In this document: positions 1 through 5,045 of the stretch, piece after piece
Layout: every line of letters starts with the position of its first letter
Position numbering within the stretch: position 1 is the stretch's first letter
Assembly (NCBI GenBank): GCA_014360395.1
Contig: JACIXM010000028.1
Location: 1 to 8,335 of the forward strand
Direction: 5' to 3'
Origin: Actinotalea sp.
GTDB taxonomy: Bacteria > Actinomycetota > Actinomycetes > Actinomycetales > Cellulomonadaceae
DNA: 8,335 nucleotides
Program-made: the position numbers and the translations under genes
The notes under the pieces: generated by a model
The model's database searches: none
The model's input: the letters and a program-made list of their open reading frames with translations, nothing else
What the model was told of the DNA's origin: nothing

Positions 1-761
1 TCTGCGCCGCCCTCGTGCCCGAGACCCTGCTCCTGCTCCCCGGTGCCGCAGGGGCCGCCGAGGTGCTCGCGCCCGAGCGCGCCGCCGCAGGGGAGGCGGT
101 CCGCCGGCTGCTCGCCTCCTCGCCCGAGCGCGTGGTGGTGGTGACCTGCCCGCCCCGGTCGACGGACGACGTCGTCCTGCGCCACCCGCTGCGTCCCACC
201 GCGACGGCTGCCGGCGTCCCGGACGAACGCTGGGCGGGCGGCGGTCGGGACGCGGGAACGGGCACGGTGGTCCAGGACCCCGGTGCGTCCGTCGGGCTGG
301 CCCTCCTGGCCGAGGAGGGGTGGACGGGTGTCACCGACGTCCTCCTGCTCGCCGACGGCCCGCGCGACCCGGGCGCGGTCCGGGCGCTCGGTGCCGCGCA
401 GGTCGCCGACGGCGCCACGGCGCTGCTCCTGCTGGGGGCGCTCAGCGCGCGCCGCGGCCCGGACGCGCCGCTGCCGGACGACCCGCGCGCCGCCGACGTC
501 GACGCCCAGGTCGAGCGCGACCTGGTCGCCCTCGACCGCCCTGCCGTCGAGCGGCTCACCGGGCCCGGGGACCTGGCCCACGAGCTGGCGGTGAGCGCCT
601 GGGCACCCTGGCAGGTGCTCCTCGGCGCGGCGGGTGTGGTCGGCCCCGTCAGCGGCGCCCCGGCCGACCTGCCCGACCCCCTCCTGCACGGCGCGCTGCT
701 CCACCGTGGCGTGCCCCTGGGCACGACGTACGTCGTCGCGCACTGGGCGGTGCCCGCGTGA
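1..761 (+). CDS. Class III extradiol dioxygenase (LigB)-like protein, 5' partial
   Basis: This gene is cut by the left edge. The frame is open from base 3 (C-A-A-L-V-P-E-T...), so the true start probably lies a few codons upstream; the GTG at 15 is the first start inside the window but would remove residues that look like the family's opening beta strand (A-A-L-V-P). The protein is at least 252 residues, rich in Ala, Gly and Leu. The opening (LVPETLLLLPGAAG), the alternating hydrophobic strands (RVVVVTCP, DVLLLADG) and the ending (VPLGTTYVVAHW) resemble the actinobacterial 'class III extradiol dioxygenase subunit B-like' proteins found next to miaA, for example the Rv2728c position in Mycobacterium. 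Metal-dependent family members usually carry a His in the N-terminal P-H-P-P motif; here the place reads P-E-T-L, so ring-cleavage activity is doubtful. Its stop overlaps the miaA start by 4 bases, so the two are probably co-translated. The cellular role is unknown. I am fairly sure of the family and unsure of any function. Confidence 0.72.
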   Translation, partial: CAALVPETLLLLPGAAGAAEVLAPERAAAGEAVRRLLASSPERVVVVTCPPRSTDDVVLRHPLRPTATAAGVPDERWAGGGRDAGTGTVVQDPGASVGLALLAEEGWTGVTDVLLLADGPRDPGAVRALGAAQVADGATALLLLGALSARRGPDAPLPDDPRAADVDAQVERDLVALDRPAVERLTGPGDLAHELAVSAWAPWQVLLGAAGVVGPVSGAPADLPDPLLHGALLHRGVPLGTTYVVAHWAVPA

Positions 762-1705
762 GCGGACCGGTCGTCGCCGTGGTCGGACCGACCGCCACCG
801 GCAAGTCGGACCTCGGCGTGGAGCTCGCCCACGCCCTGGGCGGGGAGGTCGTCAACGCCGACGCGATGCAGCTGTACCGGGGCATGGACGTCGGGACCGC
901 GAAGCTGCGACCGCACGAGCGCCGGGGCGTCCCGCACCACCAGCTCGACGTCCTGGAGGTGGAGGAGGACGCGACCGTGGCCGCCTACCAGCGGCACGCG
1001 CGGGCGGACCTCGCCGCCGTGACCGCCCGGGGTGCGCGTCCGGTCGTCGTCGGCGGGTCGGGGCTGTACGTCCGGGCTCTGCTGGACCGGATCACCTTCC
1101 CGCCGGCGGACCCGGCCGTCCGCGCCGAGCTGGAGCGCGAGGCGGTCGAGCGGGGCCCCGGGCTGCTGCACGAGGAGCTGGCGCGGCTGGACCCGGTGGC
1201 CGCGGCCCGCGTCGACCGGGCGAACACCCGACGGATCGTGCGCGCCCTGGAGGTCGTGCGCCTCACCGGGCGCCCGTACTCCGCGACGCTGCCCGAGCAC
1301 GTCTACGAGGTGCCCGCCGTCCAGATCGGCCTGGACTGCGACCGCACGGTGCTCGACGAGCGGATCGCGGCGCGCGTGGAGCGGATGTGGCGGGAGGGCC
1401 TGGTGGAGGAGGTCCGGGCGCTGGCGCCCCGGCTGGGCCGGACCGCGGCCCGGGCGGTCGGGTACGCCGAGGTGCTCCAGCTCCTGCAGGGGCGGCTCAC
1501 CGAGGAGGAGGCGCGGGCCGCCGTCGCCGCCGGGACCCGCCGCCTGGCGCGACGGCAGATGGGCTGGTTCGGCCGCGACCCGCGGGTGCACTGGCTCGAC
1601 GCCCGCGCCCCGGACCTCCTCGACCGCGCCCGGGCACTCGTCGTCCTCGCCGACGACGGCGCGCTCGCGGACCCGGGGGAGCGCGACCGTAGGCTGGGCT
1701 CGTGA
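758..1705 (+). CDS. miaA: tRNA dimethylallyltransferase MiaA
   Basis: MiaA transfers a dimethylallyl group from DMAPP to N6 of A37 in tRNAs that read codons starting with U; this is the substrate for later MiaB thiomethylation. The protein is 315 aa, the usual length. The P-loop GPTATGKS is at residues 10-17, the catalytic and anticodon-loop-binding stretch NADAMQLYRGMDVGTAK at 33-49 (D35 is the expected general base), and VVVGGSGLYVRALLD follows mid-protein. The C-terminal tRNA-contacting element RRLARRQMGWFGRDPRVHWLD is intact. The GTG start at 758 overlaps the upstream stop as GTGA, and translation from it begins directly with the first Rossmann-like strand (GPVVAVVGPTATGKS). No strong Shine-Dalgarno precedes it (only GGGCGGTG), which fits translational coupling. 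The last codons also overlap the dapF start, again as GTGA, and a putative dapF promoter lies inside the 3' end. Identification is secure. Confidence 0.97.
   Translation: MSGPVVAVVGPTATGKSDLGVELAHALGGEVVNADAMQLYRGMDVGTAKLRPHERRGVPHHQLDVLEVEEDATVAAYQRHARADLAAVTARGARPVVVGGSGLYVRALLDRITFPPADPAVRAELEREAVERGPGLLHEELARLDPVAAARVDRANTRRIVRALEVVRLTGRPYSATLPEHVYEVPAVQIGLDCDRTVLDERIAARVERMWREGLVEEVRALAPRLGRTAARAVGYAEVLQLLQGRLTEEEARAAVAAGTRRLARRQMGWFGRDPRVHWLDARAPDLLDRARALVVLADDGALADPGERDRRLGS
1690..1695 (+). promoter_or_regulatory. Putative -10 element (TAGGCT) for leaderless dapF
   Basis: TAGGCT matches the actinobacterial TANNNT -10 pattern and lies exactly 6 bases before the dapF GTG, so transcription would begin at or next to the start codon. 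No purine-rich Shine-Dalgarno is visible upstream of that GTG, as expected for a leaderless message. There is no convincing TTGAC-like -35 box about 17 bases upstream, which is common for such promoters. The element sits inside miaA coding sequence and would let dapF be expressed independently of the operon. The same arrangement precedes dinG. This is inference from pattern and spacing. Confidence 0.5.
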
Positions 1706-2649
1706 CGTCCTCCAGCGCAGCCCGCAGCGCGCGGCGGCTCGCCGTCGTCAAGGGTCACGGGACCGAGAACGACTTCCTGCTCGTCGACGACCGCGCCGAC
1801 GCCCTCGACCTGCTGCCGCAGGACGTGCGCGCCCTCGCGGACCGCCGTGCCGGCCTCGGCGCGGACGGCGTCATCCGGCTCGCCCCGAGCGCGGGCCTGC
1901 CCGAGGGGCGTGCGTGCCTCGCCGAGGACGACGCGGCGGTGTGGTTCATGGACTACCGCAACGCCGACGGCTCCGTGGCCGAGATGTGCGGCAACGGGGT
2001 GCGGGTGACCGCCCTGTTCGCCGAGCAGCTGGGGGTCTGGGACGGCTCCGGCGAGCTGGTCCTCGGGACGCGGGCGGGGGTGCGGCGGGTCCGGCGCGTC
2101 CCGGACCCGACCGGGGCCGCGGCGCCGTGGTACGCCGTCGAGATGGGTCGCTGGCGCCTCCCGGCGCCGCCCCAGGACGCCCCGGGCGATGCCGAGGTCC
2201 GGGTGACCGGCCTGGAGGTGACGCGCCCCGGGCTGTCCGTCGACGTGGGCAACCCCCACACCGTGGTCGCGCTCCCGGACGAGCGCGAGCTGGCCGCGGC
2301 GGACCTCACGCGGGCGCCGCACGTCGCACCGGTGCCGCCGCACGGCACCAACGTGGAGCTGGTGGTCCCGCTGGGGGAGCGCCACGGGCCGGACGGCGTC
2401 CTCGTCGGCGAGGTCCGCATGCGGGTCCACGAGCGCGGGGTGGGCGAGACGCGCTCGTGCGGCACCGGCGCCTGCGCCGCGGCGCTGGCCGTGCGGACCT
2501 GGGCCGGCGCCGGGGCGCCCGACGTGTGGTGGGTGCACGTGCCCGGCGGGACGGTGCAGGTCACCGCGCTGCCGGCCGGACGGGTCGAGCTCGCCGGGCC
2601 CGCGGTGCTCGTCGCGGACGCGGTCCTGACCCTCCCGTCATCGGGCTGA
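1702..2649 (+). CDS. dapF: Diaminopimelate epimerase DapF
   Basis: DapF converts LL-diaminopimelate to meso-diaminopimelate in the cytoplasm, by a cofactor-independent two-base mechanism, for lysine and peptidoglycan synthesis. The protein is 315 aa, slightly longer than Gram-negative DapF (about 275) because of loops such as the Pro/Gly-rich stretch encoded near 2100-2200. Both catalytic cysteines are present: Cys96 in AEMCGNGVR and Cys253 in TRSCGTGACAAA. Other family marks are KGHGTENDF near the N-terminus (N23), GLGADG at 51-56, GNPHTVV, HGTNVELV, and the substrate-binding pair E244-R245 in HERGVGET. The GTG start overlaps the miaA stop as GTGA. About 14 residues precede the first conserved strand, so a start a few codons later cannot be excluded, but the GTGA overlap and the -10-like box 6 bases upstream favour 1702. 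It ends 7 bases before the convergent methyltransferase stop. Confidence 0.97.
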   Translation: MTSSSAARSARRLAVVKGHGTENDFLLVDDRADALDLLPQDVRALADRRAGLGADGVIRLAPSAGLPEGRACLAEDDAAVWFMDYRNADGSVAEMCGNGVRVTALFAEQLGVWDGSGELVLGTRAGVRRVRRVPDPTGAAAPWYAVEMGRWRLPAPPQDAPGDAEVRVTGLEVTRPGLSVDVGNPHTVVALPDERELAAADLTRAPHVAPVPPHGTNVELVVPLGERHGPDGVLVGEVRMRVHERGVGETRSCGTGACAAALAVRTWAGAGAPDVWWVHVPGGTVQVTALPAGRVELAGPAVLVADAVLTLPSSG

Positions 2650-2660
2650 CCGTGGGTCAG
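2646..2660. terminator. Inverted repeat containing both convergent stop codons
   Basis: CTGACC-GTG-GGTCAG is a perfect 6-bp inverted repeat with a 3-base centre. The dapF TGA (2647-2649) lies in the left arm and the minus-strand methyltransferase stop (TCA at 2657-2659) in the right arm. Being symmetrical, it would form the same hairpin in both transcripts. There is no T-tract on either side, so it is not a canonical intrinsic terminator. It may be a weak bidirectional terminator, a 3'-end stabiliser, or simply a result of two similar gene ends. Confidence 0.35.
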
Positions 2661-3265
2661 GCTCCGGGCCGCCCCACCTGCAGGACGCGGAAGCCCTTGG
2701 CGCTCGCGAGCCGCTCGGCCCGGCAGCCCAGCTCCGCCTGCAGCCAGGCCTGGAGCGAGTCCGCCCCGAGGTGGCGCTGCACGACCAGGTGCGCCTCGCC
2801 GTCGGGCGCCAGGCGGGTCAGCCACGTCCGCAGCAGGTCGTGGAGCGCGGCCTTGCCCACCCGGATCGGCGGGTTCGACCAGATCGCCACCGGCCGCAGC
2901 CCCGCCGGGACGTCCGCCGGAGTGACCGCCGTGACGTTGTCCAGGCCGAGGGAGCGGGCGTTGCGACGCACCAGGTCCAGGGCGCGCTGGTTGACGTCGA
3001 CCGCCCACACCCGCGCGCCGGGGGACAGCAGCGCCATGGTCAGGGCCACCGGGCCCCAGCCGCAGCCGAGGTCGACGAGGTCGCCCGTGGCCGGCGGCGG
3101 CGGCACGCTGCGCAGCAGGACGCGTGTGCCGAGGTCGACGTGGTCGGGGGAGAAGACCCCGCCGGCGGTCTCCACCTCGACCTCCCGCCCGGCGAGGACC
3201 ACCGGCAGGCGGCGGCGCTCGCCGTCGGAGGCCGGCGCGGCGGTGAAGTAGTGGTCCTCGGGCAC
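2657..3265 (-). CDS. RsmC-like class I SAM-dependent methyltransferase
   Basis: The 202-aa protein is a complete one-domain class I methyltransferase. It shows a pre-motif FSPDHVDLGTRVLL (38-51), the SAM-binding motif I VDLGCGWGP (64-72), the acidic strand-2 motif VWAVDVN (86-92) and motif IV SNPPIRVGK (130-138). The NPP[FYI] motif marks N-methyltransferases acting on exocyclic amino groups. The combination resembles the catalytic half of RsmC/RlmG (N2-guanine methylation of rRNA; RsmC acts on G1207 of 16S rRNA), but the N-terminal pseudo-domain of the roughly 340-aa enterobacterial RsmC is absent, as is usual for the short actinobacterial and firmicute forms. The substrate is therefore inferred. 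The frame is open far upstream, so the start was chosen by evidence: a GTG at 3265 with GGAG (3277-3274 on the minus strand) 8 bases ahead, where the protein opens with the family-like PEDHYFTAAP. It is convergent to dapF and divergent from hflX. Confidence 0.9.
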   Translation of the reverse strand: MPEDHYFTAAPASDGERRRLPVVLAGREVEVETAGGVFSPDHVDLGTRVLLRSVPPPPATGDLVDLGCGWGPVALTMALLSPGARVWAVDVNQRALDLVRRNARSLGLDNVTAVTPADVPAGLRPVAIWSNPPIRVGKAALHDLLRTWLTRLAPDGEAHLVVQRHLGADSLQAWLQAELGCRAERLASAKGFRVLQVGRPGA

Positions 3266-3273
3266 TCGGGTGG

Positions 3274-3277
3274 CTCC
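3274..3277 (-). promoter_or_regulatory. Shine-Dalgarno GGAG fixing the methyltransferase start
   Basis: Read on the minus strand, GGAG lies 8 bases before the GTG at 3265. The reading frame stays open for over 1.5 kb upstream, so this site is the main nucleotide evidence for the chosen start, together with the family-like first residues. Confidence 0.6.
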
Positions 3278-3327
3278 AGCGGTCGGTCGGGGTGGGCGCC
3301 CCTGCGGGAATGCCCGGGGGCGGTCCC

Positions 3328-3333
3328 ACGCTA
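3328..3333 (-). promoter_or_regulatory. Possible -10 box (TAGCGT) for the methyltransferase gene
   Basis: On the minus strand GAACGAATAGCGTGG contains TAGCGT, which fits TANNNT and sits in the only locally AT-richer patch of the 123-base divergent spacer. It would give a leader of roughly 55 bases. No TTGAC-like -35 is apparent. I found no equally good -10 on the plus strand for hflX in this spacer. Confidence 0.3.
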
Positions 3334-3351
3334 TTCGTTCGCGGGGCCACG

Positions 3352-3368
3352 AGGGTGCGTGCGACCCT
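3352..3368. repeat. Interrupted inverted repeat upstream of hflX
   Basis: AGGGT (3352-3356) and ACCCT (3364-3368) form a 5-bp inverted repeat with a 7-base centre, 20 bases before the hflX start and inside the divergent spacer. It could be a dyad operator or a small hairpin in the hflX leader. The arms are short, so chance is possible in such GC-rich DNA. Confidence 0.25.
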
Positions 3369-3377
3369 GAGGGCGAC

Positions 3378-3384
3378 GAGAGGA
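3378..3384 (+). promoter_or_regulatory. Shine-Dalgarno of hflX (GAGAGGA)
   Basis: A purine-rich GAGAGGA precedes the ATG at 3389 with only 4 bases between. It supports this ATG, which otherwise opens into a poorly conserved N-terminal extension, and shows that hflX, unlike dapF and dinG, is translated from a conventional leader. Confidence 0.65.
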
Positions 3385-3388
3385 ACCG

Positions 3389-4966
3389 ATGACCCACCCC
3401 AGCACCGACGCCGCCTCCGGCGGTGACACGCAGGACCCCCGGACGACCCCGACGACAGGCCGCCACGAGCGCGACGACGCGCCGGCCTCCCCGCGCCGCC
3501 CCGAGCCCGCCCGCCTCGTCCCGGACGACGTCGTCGCGCGCGTCCTGGCCCGGGCCGGCACCGCTCTGGACGAGGGCGGGACCCGCTGGACCGACGACGA
3601 CGGCGAGCAGCTGGACCGCGAGGAGCGGGCGGCCCTGCGCCGGGTCGGCGGGCTGTCCACGGAGCTCGCCGACGTCACCGAGGTCGAGTACCGGCAGCTG
3701 CGCCTGGAGCGCGTCGTCCTCGCCGGCGTGTGGACGACCGGGACCGTCGAGGAGGCCGAGCTCTCGCTGCGCGAGCTCGCCGCGCTCGCGGAGACCGCCG
3801 GTTCGCAGGTCCTCGACGGGATGCTCCAGCGCCGCTCGCACCCGGACCCCAGCACCTACTTCGGCTCCGGCAAGGCCGCGGAGCTGGCCGAGGCCGTGCT
3901 GACCGCCGGCGCGGACACGGTGATCGTGGACGCGGACCTCGCTCCCTCCCAGCGCCGCGCGCTGGAGGACATCGTCAAGGTCAAGGTCATCGACCGGACC
4001 GCGCTGATCCTCGACATCTTCGCCCAGCACGCCAAGTCCAAGGAGGGCAAGGCGCAGGTCGAGCTGGCGCAGCTGGAGTACCTGCTGCCCCGCCTGCGCG
4101 GGTGGGGCGAGTCGATGTCCCGGCAGGCCGGTGGACGGGTCGCCGGCGGTGAGGGCATCGGTTCCCGCGGACCCGGTGAGACCAAGATCGAGCTGGACCG
4201 GCGGCGCATCCGCACCCGGATGGCCAGGCTGCGCCGGGAGATCGCGGCGATGGCGCCCTCGCGCGAGACCCGCCGCTCGTCCCGTCGCCGGCACCAGGTC
4301 CCCTCGGTCGCGATCGTCGGGTACACCAACGCCGGGAAGTCGAGCCTGCTCAACCGGCTGACCGGCGCCGGCGTGCTCGTGGAGAACGCGCTCTTCGCGA
4401 CGCTGGACCCGACGGTGCGACGGGCCCGCACGCCGGACGGCCGGACCTACACGCTGTCCGACACGGTCGGGTTCGTGCGCTCGCTGCCGACGCAGCTCGT
4501 CGAGGCGTTCCGGTCGACCCTCGAGGAGGTCGCCGAGGCGGACCTGCTGCTCCACGTCGTCGACGCGTCGCACCCCGACCCGGAGGGCCAGATCGCGGCC
4601 GTCCGCACCGTGCTGGCGGACATCGAGGGCGCGGACGCGATCCCCGAGCTCGTCGTGCTGAACAAGGCGGACCTCGCCGACCCCGACGCCGTCGCCCGGC
4701 TGCGCCGACGCGAGCCGCGCTCGGTGGTCGTCTCCGCCCACACCGGGGCCGGCCTCGACGCGCTGGCGGCCCAGGTCGCCGAGGCGCTGCCGCGGCCGCA
4801 GGAGGCCGTCGACGTCGTGGTGCCCTACGACCGGGGGGACCTCGTCCACCGGGCCCACACCGAGGGCGAGGTCGACGCCGAGGAGCACACGGCGGCGGGC
4901 ACGGCCCTGCGCGCCCGGGTCGCCGCGGACCTGGCGGCCGAGCTGCGGGCGGTCAGCGTCGCCTGA
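3389..4966 (+). CDS. hflX: GTPase HflX
   Basis: HflX is an OBG-HflX family GTPase that binds the ribosome near the peptidyl-transferase centre and splits stalled 70S ribosomes after stress. The 525-aa protein has the N-terminal HflX domain (LDGMLQRRSHPDPSTYFGSG; ILDIFAQHAKSKEGKAQVEL), the glycine-rich hinge RGPGETKIELDRRR, then a complete G domain: G1 GYTNAGKS (311-318), G2 around ATLDPT, G3 DTVGF (358-362), G4 NKAD (425-428) and a G5-type SAH (449-451). The first 90-100 residues are an acidic, Ser/Thr/Pro-rich, probably disordered extension absent from the 426-aa E. coli HflX but usual in actinobacteria. An ATG with GAGAGGA 4 bases upstream fixes the start. The gene is separated from the miaA-dapF operon by a reverse-oriented methyltransferase, so it needs its own promoter, which I could not pinpoint. 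A GC-rich hairpin follows the stop. Confidence 0.97.
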   Translation: MTHPSTDAASGGDTQDPRTTPTTGRHERDDAPASPRRPEPARLVPDDVVARVLARAGTALDEGGTRWTDDDGEQLDREERAALRRVGGLSTELADVTEVEYRQLRLERVVLAGVWTTGTVEEAELSLRELAALAETAGSQVLDGMLQRRSHPDPSTYFGSGKAAELAEAVLTAGADTVIVDADLAPSQRRALEDIVKVKVIDRTALILDIFAQHAKSKEGKAQVELAQLEYLLPRLRGWGESMSRQAGGRVAGGEGIGSRGPGETKIELDRRRIRTRMARLRREIAAMAPSRETRRSSRRRHQVPSVAIVGYTNAGKSSLLNRLTGAGVLVENALFATLDPTVRRARTPDGRTYTLSDTVGFVRSLPTQLVEAFRSTLEEVAEADLLLHVVDASHPDPEGQIAAVRTVLADIEGADAIPELVVLNKADLADPDAVARLRRREPRSVVVSAHTGAGLDALAAQVAEALPRPQEAVDVVVPYDRGDLVHRAHTEGEVDAEEHTAAGTALRARVAADLAAELRAVSVA

Positions 4967-4969
4967 CCG

Positions 4970-4987
4970 GCCCCGGTCCGCCGGGGC
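4970..4987 (+). terminator. GC-rich hairpin after hflX
   Basis: GCCCCGG-TCCG-CCGGGGC is a perfect 7-bp stem with a 4-base loop, starting 3 bases after the hflX stop. A 10-bp perfect palindrome, GGCGCGCGCC (4988-4997), follows at once. No T-run follows, so at best it is a U-less GC-rich terminator of the kind proposed in actinobacteria, or an mRNA 3'-end stabiliser. Confidence 0.4.
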
Positions 4988-5033
4988 GGCGCGCGCCGGT
5001 GGGGACGGGCGCCGTCGTCGGCCGTGGCCGGAC

Positions 5034-5039
5034 TACCCT
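5034..5039 (+). promoter_or_regulatory. Putative -10 element (TACCCT) for leaderless dinG
   Basis: TACCCT fits TANNNT and is followed by exactly 6 bases and then the dinG GTG, the same geometry as TAGGCT before dapF. There is no Shine-Dalgarno upstream of the GTG. This suggests that transcription starts at the start codon and the message is leaderless. A -35 box is not evident. No SOS-box (GAAC-N4-GTTC) lies in the 79-base spacer. Confidence 0.5.
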
Positions 5040-5045
5040 GCTCCG

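Noticed and set aside
1032..3251. 739-residue plus-strand open frame crossing miaA, dapF and the methyltransferase
   Set aside because: Its Arg/Pro/Ala-rich, low-information translation overlaps three secure genes in other frames. It is a shadow frame of GC-rich DNA.
3334..3341. Possible LexA half-site (GAAC on the minus strand) in the divergent spacer
   Set aside because: Only one half-site; the base run at the required spacing is AGCG, not GTTC.
1303..3350. Minus-strand frames of 411 and 465 residues opposite miaA/dapF and beyond
   Set aside because: Compositionally biased (His, Arg, Gly, Pro) with no recognisable motifs, and opposite genes with intact catalytic residues.
3266..4888. Continuous minus-strand open frame extending the methyltransferase upstream to 743 residues, antisense to hflX
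   Set aside because: The extension lacks any domain-like pattern and is repetitive in Gly, Arg, Leu and Val. It lies opposite a fully conserved hflX, and a good Shine-Dalgarno plus family-like N-terminus place the real start at 3265. Long open antisense frames are expected at this GC content.
4967..5045. SOS box controlling dinG
   Set aside because: dinG is LexA-regulated in some bacteria, but no GAAC-N4-GTTC dyad or close variant is present in this spacer.
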